DNA of 64,000 nucleotides from Clitoria ternatea (GCA_037962975.1 CM075673.1:14802001-14866000), one strand, 5' to 3'. Numbered from the stretch's first letter, positions 11,520-22,599 are shown. Notes: generated by a model not told the origin, from the sequence alone. Translations and numbers: made by a program.

Positions 11520-11709
11520 CATAAGAATCGCATCTCAGCATAAGAGCCACGTCTCAACATAAATACCACATTTCTCAACATAAAAGCCATATCCCGGCAT
11601 AAAAGCCATATCTCTCGGCATAAAAGCCACATCTCGGCATAAAAGCCACATCTCAGCATAAAAGCCATATCTCTCGGCATAAAAGCCACATCTCGGCATA
11701 AAAGCCATA
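11520..11709. repeat. tandem ATAAAAGCC(A/T) array in the Tekay LTR
   Basis: About ten degenerate units of 18-20 bp of the form CATAAAAGCCATATCTCGG. The same array with the same unit order is in the other LTR at 19321-19510. Confidence 0.85.
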
Positions 11710-12610
11710 ATCTTTAAATATCATAATCATACTTTACATTCATAATATTCATATAATCAAACATAACTTTATATCTTCTATATCACGATAATTCAATATT
11801 TCATCACTTTCCATCATGCACATTCTAAGCATACTTTATACATTATTTTCCATCTTATTCACAATTCACCTCTCATTCATTACCATTCTATTTTCCATAA
11901 TTGTTAAATACAACGTATAACCACATACATAATCTAATCACATATTCTCCTATATATATATATATCAATCTCATACTTTCACAGATTTAATTTTTTTTCA
12001 ACATAATTATCACAAATCTGTAATCAAATATATACTATAATACTCCCCTTACCTCACTGTCGACGCTCTAAACTCAATTACCAAGATCAATGCACCGCAA
12101 CCACTAAAAGATAAAATTACAAAAAGGTTTAAGGTTTTAACCGTTCAAACCTTAATCCAACTCAAGAATATGCTCAGAGATTACTTTCTAAAGCTTTAGA
12201 AGCTTACCACAACTGAAACCACAAGTTCTCCGAGAAACCCCTTTTTCCGCTAATCTTTCAACGGCTCTTTCGCAACCTATATAAAGCGGAATTCAAATTC
12301 GTCACTCAATCCTTCTTTTGAACACCATAAGGAAACTTTTAATCGGTTTAGAATCTTAAAATTCAAAGTTCCCTTGTTTTCCCCAAAATTGGATAAAGAT
12401 AGAAATTCTCCATGGAATTCAAAATTGAAAGATCCCATGCGTTAATCTTAAGTTTCTTACCTCTAATCCGCAATTAATTTCAGATTCCAACCTCTTGTTG
12501 GCCTTTAATTGTCGCAGGGAAAAGAGAGAAGAAGAAGAACCCTAAAACTTATGTTTTTAACTTCTGCTCTGCAGGCTGTCATCTTGGGTCTTTATTCTGC
12601 CCGCGACACT

Positions 12611-12733
12611 GACGCTACGCGTCCCCCTGACGCTACGCGTCAAGTCTAAATTTTTATATGGACGCTACGCGTCCACTAACGCTACTCGCTAAGTTTTACC
12701 CTGACGCTACGCGTCCCACTGACGCTACGCGTC
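12611..12733. repeat. GACGCTACGCGTC palindrome cluster, left LTR
   Basis: Five copies of GACGCTACGCGTC or a one-base variant plus one degraded copy, in 123 bp. Each is an inverted repeat (GACGC/GCGTC) separated by three bases. In element orientation this sits just inside the start of U3. The matching cluster in the other LTR is 20414-20536. Confidence 0.85.
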
Positions 12734-12837
12734 AGGTCCCAAATCAAAATTTTCTTTTTATTTTAATTTTACATCTTATAATAATCTTACTTTATTAAAT
12801 ATCCAAACTCATGAATATAAAACATAGGGATGTTACA

Positions 12838-12852
12838 CTCACCCCCCCTAAG
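12838..12852 (-). other. Tekay polypurine tract
   Basis: On the minus strand the bases directly before the 3' LTR read CTTAGGGGGGGTGAG, the expected plus-strand primer site. Confidence 0.8.
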
Positions 12853-12872
12853 AATAGATTTCGTCCTCGAAA

Positions 12873-13673
12873 TCAACATACCTCTGTAAATAGATCCGGG
12901 TATTGTTGTCGCATCTCAGATTCTAATTCCCACGTGTGTGAAATTTCATTGAAATTCTGCCATAAAACTTTCACTAAAGGAATAGTCTTATTCCTTAATT
13001 GTTTGGTTTGATAACCATCAATACGAAGAGGAATAGCCGGTACCGTCACATCTTCTCTGATTTCAATAATGTCATCTGGAACCACCATATCATCTCGAGG
13101 GATATACTTTCGAAGCTGGGAGACATGAAAAACATCATGCAACTTTGACAAGACTATAGGAAGCTCAAGTCTATAGGCAACATTGCCTATTCGCTCTAAA
13201 ATACGATAAGGTCCAATATACCTGGGACTCAACTTTTTACTACCAATAACTCGACCCACACCTTTCGTAGGTGAAACTTTCAAAAATACTTGATCATCAA
13301 CTTGAAATATCAGAGGTCTATGTTTAGCATCATAATAGCTTTTCTGACGGTCTTGAGCAACTTTCAATTTATTTCTGATCAATCTAATCTGTTCTGTCAT
13401 TGATTGAACCATTTCAGGTCCTAATACAAGGACGTCACTACCATCAGCCCAACATAAAGGAGTTTGGCATTTTCTACCGTATAAAGCCTCATAAGGAGCC
13501 ATACCAATACTGCTATGGAAGCTATTGTTATAAGTAAATTCAATCAAAGGTAAATACTGCTCCCAACTCCCTCCATGTTCTATCACACATGCCCGAAGCA
13601 AATCTTCCAGAGTTTGTATTATACGTTCAGATTGTCCATCTGTTTGAGGATGATATGCGGAGCTCATTTTCAA
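12873..13673 (-). pseudogene. Tekay Pol: integrase C-terminal part and chromodomain
   Basis: Continues the frame of the upstream integrase after a TAA stop at 13692-13694. It has the integrase glutamate in QTDGQSERIIQ near the start, the GPYRILERIGNVAYRLELP module of Gypsy integrases, LHDVFHVSQLRKY, and a final chromodomain-like segment (LVKVLWQNF then TWELE) that in chromoviruses helps target insertion to chromatin. Ends at TGA/TAA near 12873, about 20 bases before the polypurine tract. Confidence 0.85.
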
Positions 13674-13691
13674 CTCAGTGCCTAGCTCACG

Positions 13692-15116
13692 TTATAAACT
13701 TCTCCAAAATTTAGAAGTAAAACGAGGATCACGATCTGACACAATACTGGAGGGTACACCATGCAACCTTATAATTTCTTTCACATAAATATTAGCAAGC
13801 TTTTCCAAAGACCATCTCATATTAATAGAAAGAAAATGAGCATTCTTCGTTAATCGATCAACAACAACCCATATGGCATCACATCCAGCACGAGAACGAG
13901 GCAAACCCAATACAAAATCCATAGAAATACTATCCCACTTCCATATCGGAATATCAAGTGGTTGTGCTAACCCTGAAGGTTTCTGATGCTCCACTTTAGA
14001 CTTTAAGCACACTATACAGGATGCCACATATTCAATTATCATTTTCTTCATCCCCGGCCACCAAAATTGTTGCCGTAAGTCTTGATACATTTTCGTCACA
14101 CCTGGATGAATACTTAATGAACTCTTATGAGCCTCTGATAGAATCTGTGTTCGAAATTTACCATTGGAGGGCACTATAATACGATTTTTAAACCGCCATA
14201 GCCCATTAGAATCTCTATTCAAAGGTAGATTCTTGCCCCGATCTTGGGCATCAATCAACTGTTTTACATCAGTATCATCCTCTTGACATTCAGACAAAGA
14301 TTTTAAAAACTCATTAGTAATTTTTAGCATCCCAATTAGCATACAACCAGGAGAATAAACCACTACAGCTAGGTGCATATCACGAAAACTTTCTAGCAGT
14401 TTATATTCTTCTATCATTAAAGATGCAATATGAAGAGATTTCCTGCTCAAAGCATCAGCAACCACATTCGCTTTGCCTGGATGGTATTTTAATTCAAAAT
14501 CATAATCTTTTAAATATTCCATCCATCGCCTCTGCCTCATGTTCAATTCTTTTTGATCAAATAAGTACTTCAAACTCTTATGATCACTAAACACAACAAA
14601 ACGGGAGCCATAAAGATAATGTCTCCAAATTTTCAATACAAATACAACCGCCGCTAACTCTAGGTCGTGAGTAGGATAATTCTGCTCATGAAGTCTCAAC
14701 TGCCTAGAAGCATAGGCTATAACTCTATCTTCTTGCATTAACACACCCCCCAAGCCAGATTTAGAGGCATCACAATATACAACAAATTCTCTGGCCACAT
14801 CGGGTAAAGCAAGCACAGGGGCAGAAGTCAATTTCTTTTTCAATTCATTAAAACTTTGTTCACATTCATCAGTCCAAACAAAAGGACATCCCTTCCTAGT
14901 TAATTTGGTCATAGGAAGTGCAATACGAGAGAAACCTTCTATGAAATGTCGGTAATACCCAGCTAAACCAAGAAAACTTCGAATCTCAGTAATAGATTTG
15001 GGCCTCTCCCAATTCATAACTGCATTTTTCTTGGAAGGATCAACAGAAACTCCATCACTAGAAATTATATGCCCCAAGAACTGAATACTTTTAACCCAGA
15101 ATTCACATTTTGACAA
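13692..15116 (-). pseudogene. Tekay Pol: reverse transcriptase end, RNase H, integrase
   Basis: 474-codon stretch. It begins in the RT connection (CEFWVKSIQFLGHIIS), then Gypsy RNase H (FVVYCDASKSGLGGVLMQ, the FSDHKSLKYLF motif, LKYHPGKANVVADALSR), an HHCC zinc finger (HPGVTKMYQDLRQQFWWPGM then CX2C) and the integrase core aspartates in WDSISMDFVLGLP and SDRDPRF. It is separated from upstream RT by an in-frame TGA (15138-15140) and ends at TAA 13692-13694 within integrase, so the element is not autonomous. Confidence 0.88.
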
Positions 15117-15137
15117 TTTTGCATATAACTGTCTCTC

Positions 15138-15866
15138 TCACAAAATCTGTAAAACAATACGGAGATGCTGAACATGTTCACCCTCGGATCTTGAATATAC
15201 TAGTATATCATCAATAAACACTACTACAAACTGATCCAAGAAAGGATGAAAAATTCGATTCATATAACTCATGAATACCGCCGGAGCATTAGTAACTCCA
15301 AATGGCATCACCACATACTCATAATGACCGTATCTTGTTCGAAAAGCGGTTTTCAGAATATCCTCAGGTTTTACTCTAATCTGATGATATCCGGATCGTA
15401 AATCAATCTTAGAAAAGATACATACGCCCCGTAACTGGTCAAGTAAATCATCAATCCTTGGTAAAGGATATTTATTTTTAACTGTCAATTTATTTAACTG
15501 ACGGTAGTCAATACACATTCTCATACTCCCATCTTTCTTTCGTACCAATAGTACAGGAGCACCCCAAGGAGAAGCACTAGGTCTAATAAAACCTTTACTT
15601 AACAGTTCCTCAACTTGCTTTTTCACCTCAGTTAACTCTATAGATGACATACGATACGGTGCACGTGACACTGGCTCGGCACCCAAAACTAAGTCAATCA
15701 CAAAATCAATTTCCCAGTTTGGAGGTAACCCAGGAATATCTTCCGGAAACACATCTGAAAATTCACTTACAACAGGTATATCAGCAAGAATCAAATTACC
15801 TATCCCTGTAAAATAACAATAACAAAAAGAAATATTAACATACCAAATCATTAGGAGTGGATTCAA
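15138..15866 (-). pseudogene. Tekay Pol: reverse transcriptase
   Basis: Starts in another frame than gag-protease, overlapping it by about 30 bases. Motifs are FPEDIPGLPP, RKKDGSMRMCIDYRQLN, PLPRIDDLLDQL, FSKIDLRSGYHQIR, FGVTNAPAVF, and the catalytic FIDDILVYS box. The first 20 or so residues (MNPLLMIWY...) are out of family and mark the frame change. It terminates at TGA 15138-15140 inside the RT connection. Confidence 0.87.
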
Positions 15867-17259
15867 CAGGAAAAACCACCATTTTACGATAGCAATCCAC
15901 CAGAATCTGATTGGCAGACAACCAATCCATTCCCAGAATAATATCCAGATTTTTCAACGGCATACAGATTAAATTTGCATTAAAAGTTCGACCTTCAATA
16001 GATAAATTTACTCCTTCACACATAGTCATAGTCTTAACCTCAGAACCAGTCGGTGTAGACACAATTATAGCATTATTCATCAATACCATAGGTAATTCAA
16101 GATCTCTAGCACAACTTTCAGCAATAAACGAATGAGTAGCTCCAGAATCATATATCACATCTACAAGATTACCAAAAAGAGAACACTTACTGTGCACTAG
16201 TTGATCATTATGAATAGCATCAGAAGCATCAAAAGCAAACACTCTCCCAGTAATAACATTCTGAGCACTAGCAGACTGTGTGGTATCAGATTGTCGGATT
16301 GGACCTCCTCGAGCCCCACTACGTCCACCCCTCTGAAACCTACCACCCTGATTCACGGGAGTAAAACCCCTACCCCCTTGTACATTCTTGTGTTGCCTCA
16401 TAGGACAATCGGGCCTAAGATGCCCAGTTTGACCACAATGATAGCATATAGGCAATTCAAATCTACAGTTTCTAGCCAAACGTCCTTCTCCACCACATTT
16501 AAAACAAACTCGATTGTCAGGACGAGTACTGCCTCGACCTCTAACTGGAGAAGAAGATGAAGAAGAAGATCCACTTCGACTAAATCTCTGCTTTTTAAAT
16601 TCAACTCCTTTAATCCTCAACTGAGATTTATCTTTTCTGAAAGAAACCCTCTGCATCTGAACATTTTCAGTCAACTGTGCTTTATTAACAAGTTCAGCAT
16701 AGTCCCTAATCCCCAAAGGTACAATAGCAGTACGAAGCTCTATTCTCAAACCAGACTCATATTTAGCACTTTTGTTACTTTCAGTACCTTCTAAGGAAAA
16801 AGGGTAATAAAAGTCACATAACTCATCAAATTTAGCTGTATATTCAGCTACAGACATCCTTCCCTGTTCAAGATGTAAGAATTCCATCTCTTTTCTAGTT
16901 TTATAATTATCAGGAAAGTATTTTGCCAAAAACCTCTTTTTAAAATTGACCCAGTTTAAGGCCTCATTAGCATTGATCATCTGAGGTTTGGCACGTGTCC
17001 ACCAGACCCTAGCTTCATCACGCAACTGATAAGTAGAGAATACCACTTTTTGTTCCTCAGTACATTCAAAATAATCAAACATTTGTTCCATTTCTCTGAG
17101 CCACATATAAGCTCCATCATAATCACGTCCACCCTTATACACTGAGGGATTTCGCTTTAGAAATTTATCAAGGGTTGGGCCAGATTCAGCCCTTCCCATC
17201 AGCTGAGGAAACTTTTCTAAGAAGTCACCCTCAGGGGTTGAATTAGAAGTACCAGCCAT
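15835..17259 (-). CDS. gag: Tekay Gag and aspartic protease
   Basis: 474 codons from a good ATG at 17257-17259, about 230 bases after the primer binding site. It has a retrotransposon Gag core (YMWLREMEQMFDYFECTEEQKV, ARVWWTRAKP, FKKRFLAKYFP, EFLHLEQGRMSVAEY), a Ser/Arg-rich linker, two zinc knuckles (CFKCGGEGRLARNC, where the usual histidine is Arg/Leu-shifted, and CYHCGQTGHLRPDC), and a protease with DSGATHSF and the LDIILGMDWL motif. The first knuckle looks imperfect. The frame ends where RT should continue. Confidence 0.9.
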   Translation of the reverse strand: MAGTSNSTPEGDFLEKFPQLMGRAESGPTLDKFLKRNPSVYKGGRDYDGAYMWLREMEQMFDYFECTEEQKVVFSTYQLRDEARVWWTRAKPQMINANEALNWVNFKKRFLAKYFPDNYKTRKEMEFLHLEQGRMSVAEYTAKFDELCDFYYPFSLEGTESNKSAKYESGLRIELRTAIVPLGIRDYAELVNKAQLTENVQMQRVSFRKDKSQLRIKGVEFKKQRFSRSGSSSSSSSPVRGRGSTRPDNRVCFKCGGEGRLARNCRFELPICYHCGQTGHLRPDCPMRQHKNVQGGRGFTPVNQGGRFQRGGRSGARGGPIRQSDTTQSASAQNVITGRVFAFDASDAIHNDQLVHSKCSLFGNLVDVIYDSGATHSFIAESCARDLELPMVLMNNAIIVSTPTGSEVKTMTMCEGVNLSIEGRTFNANLICMPLKNLDIILGMDWLSANQILVDCYRKMVVFPVESTPNDLVC

Positions 17260-17488
17260 TCTACAATTAACATATCACACCATTAATAATCAAACAAATT
17301 AAATATAATCCATAATCAATACCTCAATACCAGGAAGTGCGGCTAACGGATAACCAGTGAGCACAATGCCAGGATTCCTGAAAGTTCACCTTTTACACAT
17401 ATATAATTCCATACATACAAATGAATACACAAACAAATCTCATTACTTTCTATCATTTCTACCCACAAGGTTTACAATCCTGAATAGT

Positions 17489-17503
17489 CTTGTTCTGATA
17501 CCA
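17489..17503 (-). other. Tekay primer binding site
   Basis: The minus strand reads TGGTATCAGAACAAG two bases after the 5' LTR, matching the 3' end of plant initiator-methionine tRNA over the first nine bases. Confidence 0.85.
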
Positions 17504-19320
17504 ATTGTGACATCCCTCTTCAAATAATATTTATTTTATTCAATTTATTGATTTTCATAATAAATTTTTCACGTTTCTAAAATTTAATTACATCACAAAA
17601 ATAAAAAAATGCATCTTATAAAAATTACCCCAATTATAAATTAAAATAAATAATTTATAGTCCTCAAAATCATTTAAGTTGAAATAATCTCAAAACCTGA
17701 AACAGGGGTCTGACGCTACACGCCAGTCCCACGCTAGGCGTGAGAGTGCATTCGTAGCCCTGACGCTGAGCGCCAGGATGACGCTACGCGTGGGCTTATC
17801 AGTGACAGCACCTGATGCTGTCACACATTTTAGGCCTTTTGACCAATTACTAACTTATCCAATTAGCTCATTTCAGATCCAATTGACACAAAACTTAATG
17901 GTCCATATGTTTTCCCTATTCTGAAACTATTGGCGATGTTCGTTCACCAAAATTCTAACATATGCTCAAGTTATGCATGAAATACAACTTAACCACTTTA
18001 TGTGCAACACTCTTACACCAAACACCCTAAATGATTTTTAAATGATCCAAATCCAATGCATACCACTTTTAAATATTCTTATGGACTTATTGATACTTAG
18101 CAAAGGTATTGAAACTCACTGAAACTCAAATTCACCTATCCCGTTTCTCAAAGTCATAGGGATGGCTACTAATTCAAATCTCTAAATCTATTCAATTCAT
18201 CGATACAACATTCAATCATTTCAAATAACTATTACAGCACAAAGACATCCACAGAACCTGCCTATAATGCATGATTTACTACAGTATAGCTCTATGCCAT
18301 AACCATAGTCATCCAACAGTACCTGGTCATCACAGATGCATAATATCTAATGGCTCAATGCTATTACATAATCACATCATCCAAACCAAACACATATTAT
18401 ACTATGCATAAGTTCACACTCCCACAGATTTACACACATATCTACATATATCTACTGACGGCTCAGTGCCATTAGGCATCACGAACAAATAACAACAACA
18501 CATACTTCTACAAATATACAAGATAATATATTCATATATAAATATATACAAGATATACATTCCAAACTCCTCTGGCATTACTCCTTGCTCATTTTTGTAC
18601 TGGTTTCCGCAGTATCCGCAACATCCTTGGGTTTATTCACTGTGAACATAAAATAAGGGTGAGTATATATCACAAGAATGATACAACTACATAATCAGAG
18701 TTGATATCACCTGGAGAATCTCATTCTCCTGCCTGGGTTATTGATCCACTAAACTCTTCTCATATAAACCCAACATATCATAATCCATCATAATCATCAT
18801 AAATTCATTATGTTCACATCATAACAAATATCTCGCAACATTGAGATAAATTAATTTTAAGTACCCATACTTAATCAATTCATTTCACAATTCATTATTT
18901 CAATCATATCATTATCATATCAATGCAATAATCTGCATATCAGTCAAGGAATATAATTCACAACTGACTCTCATATACATCAGACACCTAGTATCCGGAT
19001 ACTAACGAATCAGCCACCAGCTGGGAGTCCACCGACATCCCGTGAACACATCCTGGTTCACCGAGCCCGGTATCATAAACCGTCTCCCCACCTCAACCAC
19101 TGGATCTCTTCCTGGATCACTGGGTAGCTCAACTGGGCCTCTACATGGACCACGGGAGCCAAAAGCGAGGGGTAATCTATACCAAATGGCTGTCCACAAT
19201 ACATATCATGCATACACAACATCTAACAATATATCTCATCATATACACATTATTCATTTTAAATCATAAATATACATTATACAATCATTAAATGATTTTG
19301 GCATACAAGCCAACTCACAA

Positions 19321-19510
19321 CATAAGAATCGCATCTCAGCATAAGAGCCACGTCTCAACATAAATACCACATTTCTCAACATAAAAGCCATATCCCGGCA
19401 TAAAAGCCATATCTCTCGGCATAAAAGCCACATCTCGGCATAAAAGCCACATCTCAGCATAAAAGCCATATCTCTCGGCATAAAAGCCACATCTCGGCAT
19501 AAAAGCCATA
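19321..19510. repeat. tandem ATAAAAGCC(A/T) array, right LTR
   Basis: Same array and unit order as 11520-11709; no copy-number change between the two LTRs. Confidence 0.85.
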
Positions 19511-20413
19511 ATCTTTAAATATCATAATCATACTTTACATTCATAATATTCACATAATCAAACATAACTTTATATCTTCTATATCACGATAATTCAATAT
19601 TTCATCACTTTCCATCATGCACATTCTAAGCATACTTTATACATTATTTTCCATCTTATTCACAATTCACCTCTCATTCATTACCATTCTATTTTCCATA
19701 ATTGTTAAATACAACGTATAACCACATACATAATCTAATCACATATTCTCCTATATATATATATATATCAATCTCATACTTTCACAGATTTAATTTTTTT
19801 TCAACATAATTATCACAAATCTGTAATCAAATATATACTATAATACTCCCCTTACCTCACTGTCGACGCTCTAAACTCAATTACCAAGATCAATGTGCCG
19901 CAACCACTAAAAGATAAAATTACAAAAAGGTTTAAGGTTTTAACCGTTCAAACCTTAATCCAACTCAAGAATATGCTCAGAAATTACTTTCTAAAGCTTT
20001 AGAAGCTTACCACAACTGAAACCACAAGTTCTCCGAGAAACCCCTTTTTCCGCTAATCTTTCAACGGCTCTTTCGCAACCTATATAAAGCGGAATTCAAA
20101 TTCGTCACTCAATCCTTCTTTTGAACACCATAAGGAAACTTTTAATCGGTTTAGAATCTTAAAATTTAAAGTTCCCTTGTTTTCCCTAAAATTGGATAAA
20201 GATAGAAATTCTCCATGGAATTCAAAATTGAAAGATCCCATGCGTTAATCTTAAGTTTCTTACCTCTAATCCGCAATTAATTTCAGATTCCAACCTCTTG
20301 TTGGCCTTTAATTGTCGCAGGGAAAAGAGAGAAGAAGAAGAACCCCAAAACTTATGTTTTTAACTTCTGCTCTGCAGGCTGTCATCTTGGGTCTTTATTC
20401 TGCCCGTGACACT

Positions 20414-20536
20414 GACGCTACGCGTCCCCCTGACGCTACGCGTCAAGTCTAAATTTTTATATGGACGCTACGCGTCCACTAACGCTACTCGCCAAGTTTT
20501 ACCCTGACGCTACGCGTCCCACTGACGCTACGCGTC
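20414..20536. repeat. GACGCTACGCGTC palindrome cluster, right LTR
   Basis: Counterpart of 12611-12733 with one visible difference (CTCGCC versus CTCGCT in the degraded unit). Confidence 0.85.
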
Positions 20537-20645
20537 AGGTCCCAAATCAAAATTTTCTTTTTATTTTAATTTTACATCTTATAATAATCTTACTTTATTA
20601 AATATCCAAACTCATGAATATAAAACATAGGGATGTTACACAATG

Positions 20646-21200
20646 GACATGGGTTTATTTTTCCCATACGTATCTAAGGCAGACCTAATTGGTTATGCAG
20701 ATGCGGGGTATTTATCTGATCCTCATAATGGTCGATCACAAACAGGATATTTGTTTACATATAGTGGTACAACAATTTCATGGAGATCCATAAAACAAAC
20801 AATCACAGCAACATCATCTAATCATGCTGAAATTCTAGCATTACATGAAGCGAGTCGAGAATGTGTATGGTTGAGGTCTATGATTCAACATATTCAAGGA
20901 ACTTGTGGCTTGCATGATGGAAAATTACCACCAACAGTCTTATGTGAAGATAATGCAGCTTGTATCTCTCAGTTAAAGGAGGGTTATATTAAAGGAGATA
21001 TGACAAAGCATATTTCACCAAAATTTTTCTTTACTCATGATCTTATAAAGAATGGTGAAATAAATGTCCAGCAAGTCCGATCATGCGAGAATCTAGCAGA
21101 TATCTTTACAAAATCATTACCAACCAAAGTCTTCGAGCAACTAGTACAGAAGATTGGTCTTCGACGTTTACATAAGTGTTCTGATAAGGGGGAGAATTAA
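20646..21200 (+). pseudogene. Copia Pol 3' part: RNase H
   Basis: Continues the Copia pol frame after the nested element. It shows Copia RNase H: GYADAGYLSD with the first catalytic Asp, the GYLFTYSGTTISWRS block, AEILALHEA with the catalytic Glu, VLCEDNAACI with the second Asp, KHISPKFFFTHDLI, and ENLADIFTKSLP. It ends at TAA 21198-21200, about 50 bases before the conserved hairpin. The stretch itself is uninterrupted but separated from the rest of pol by about 10.9 kb. Confidence 0.9.
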
Positions 21201-21249
21201 ATATTTGTAATTTAATTATTTTTCATGAATATACTTTGTAAAGAATGTT

Positions 21250-21314
21250 GTACTCTTTTTCCTTCACTAGGTTTTATCCCACTGGGTTTTTCCTAGTAAG
21301 GTTTTAACGAGGCA
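21250..21314 (+). ncRNA. conserved hairpin segment after Copia pol
   Basis: A 65-nt block between the pol stop and the polypurine tract. A perfect 6-bp stem, ACTAGG (21266-21271) with CCTAGT (21292-21297), encloses T-runs and a CCC/GGG mini-stem. It is flanked by GTACTCTTTTTCCTT and AAGGTTTTAACGAGGCA. The minus-strand Tat element carries an almost identical block at 34844-34907 with compensatory stem changes. It probably acts at the RNA level in the element's transcript; the function is unknown to me. Confidence 0.7.
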
Positions 21315-21334
21315 CATTCTAAATATGGACATCC

Positions 21335-21343
21335 AAGGGGGAG
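21335..21343 (+). other. Copia polypurine tract
   Basis: AAGGGGGAG directly before the 3' LTR; fixes the first LTR base at 21344. Confidence 0.9.
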
Positions 21344-21535
21344 TATTATGAATATTTGTGGATGTCCCCCCAAAGTTTTGATATTTATAAATGTCCCCCT
21401 CTCACCTCCTATAAATACTCCCCTCACTCATTAATACAAACACACAACTTCTTTCACTCCTAATCTCTCTTACTCTCAAGTTCTTCTTCTAAATCTTCTT
21501 CTCATACTCTTATAATTTTAGTTTATTTTATAACA
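21344..21535 (+). repeat. Copia 3' LTR
   Basis: 192 bp; one visible difference from the 5' LTR. It is followed by the CCAGG target duplication at 21536-21540. Confidence 0.93.
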
Positions 21536-21540
21536 CCAGG

Positions 21541-21687
21541 TACATACACTAATGCCATGACTTTTCCATGTGATTAGGCCCAAGTACTAGAGAATCGATA
21601 CTCTGCAAGAAATTTGACAATGCAATTGAATGGTAAACTCGTTGGTATCGTTCCAAGAAACTCCCAGAATGATACACCCTTATATAT
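21541..21687. repeat. promoter-like duplicated unit, copy A (right half)
   Basis: Continues the unit broken by the Copia element and aligns with 27401-27537, including the CCTTATATATTGCATGC word that serves as TATA box in the other copy. Similarity ends at about 21687, and no small gene follows here. This copy has about 16 extra bases near 21545-21560. Confidence 0.8.
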
Positions 21688-22599
21688 TGCATGCCTATAT
21701 CGTTCAACCTCATGGTCATTGGTCTCTTTGGTGTCAAAATCCTATATCGTTCGTGCCTTCTTCAACATTCGTCTCCTTCGGTCATTTTAGGTCTCCTTCA
21801 TTTTGACTCACTTTACTCTTTGAACCATTTGATTCCCACAAAGAAAAAGGTAACTTAGGTTTTGAAAAAGATTTACCCCTAAATCTTTCCATTTTAAAAA
21901 AAATCTCCCAATTTACTCCATCCAAGTCAGCAAAACGAGCTTGTTTAACTGCCTCTGTAACACTCCATCTGGCATCAGGCAAGTTAAGTAAAGTGTCCAC
22001 GTAGGCAAAATTTAACAGAAGTTTGAAGAAATTGATATAAGAGACTTATTGCATAGATAAGAATGAAAGGTTAGGCACCACACATGAATTTTTAAAATAA
22101 AACCTATTAACCTGACCATGTAAAAGTGAAGGATTAAGTAATTTGTTACTTAAATATTTTTTATACTAGGCATTAACAAGTAATTTTAACAATTAAAATA
22201 CATTTTTTTCATGGTTAAATTATCAAAAAAATTAAGTTGTTGAGATTTTTAATAAGAAAAATTGTGTTTTAATTACTATAAAGAAGTTGTATTTTTACTT
22301 GAGGACACAGGCTGATTTTTATTTTGGAGTAAGTAGCTATTGCGTGGGGTAAATTTAAAATTTTCAAAAAACGTTTCGTTGTTGGTTCAAAAAATGAATA
22401 CCGTAGATTTCACATGTTGGTGATAGATGGGGTCAAGATTAATTTTTTGTGCATGGGACATGTTCATGGTAAAAACCATGTACACAATATTATGAGCATT
22501 AAGAAGGCTATTAAAATAACAAAATTAACAGTAAAATCTAAATTTAGAGAGGAAATCCTAATAATTATTTTATAAAAAACAAATCCAAAATTAATAAGT
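21688..22599. other. intergenic DNA
   Basis: AT-rich. A 72-codon frame on the minus strand (21782-22000) has no recognisable domain and I do not call it a gene. No RNA gene seen. Confidence 0.5.

Larger units (their letters stand above)
9704..12837 (-). repeat. Tekay 3' LTR (left copy)
   Basis: 3134 bp from TGTGACATCC to GGATGTTACA as read on the + strand; the ends are near inverted repeats. It contains a GC-rich block of GACGCTACGC-like words near both ends and an array of ATAAAAGCCA units. Open frames inside it (for example 11201-11468) occur identically in the other LTR and are not genes. Confidence 0.95.
9704..20640 (-). mobile_element. Ty3/Gypsy chromovirus, Tekay type, nested in the Copia element
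   Basis: Complete element on the minus strand: 5' LTR 17506-20640, 3' LTR 9704-12837, iMet-type primer binding site, gag-pol and polypurine tract, flanked by the duplication CAATG (9699-9703 and 20641-20645). Long LTRs of about 3.1 kb and a chromodomain-like tail after integrase fit the Tekay (Del) clade. By eye I count about 26 substitutions and two small indels between the LTRs (about 0.8%), mostly transitions, so the insertion is recent. The coding region has one frame change and two stops. Confidence 0.94.
17506..20640 (-). repeat. Tekay 5' LTR (right copy)
   Basis: 3135 bp with the same ends and internal arrays as the left LTR. A candidate promoter on the minus strand is the GCTTTATATA word at 20081-20090. 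ORF-like stretches at 19002-19490 mirror those of the other LTR and are not genes. Confidence 0.95.
4200..21535 (+). mobile_element. Ty1/Copia LTR retrotransposon, host of a nested Gypsy element
   Basis: Two 192-bp LTRs, a candidate primer binding site, gag, pol in the Copia order (protease, integrase, reverse transcriptase, RNase H), a polypurine tract and a CCAGG target duplication define a full-length element of about 6.4 kb. A Gypsy element of about 10.9 kb plus a 5-bp duplication splits it at 9704. Coding is broken by one frame change and four in-frame stops. The two LTRs nevertheless differ at a single base that I can see, so the insertion is young. I do not assign a Copia lineage with confidence. 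Confidence 0.93.

Noticed and set aside
11201..11689. Open frames on both strands, repeated at 19002-19490
   Set aside because: They lie inside the two Tekay LTRs and are identical by descent of the LTR, with no recognisable protein; one is the translated ATAAAAGCC array.
21782..22000. 72-codon minus-strand frame
   Set aside because: No domain, no promoter or homologue visible; length is within chance for this region.
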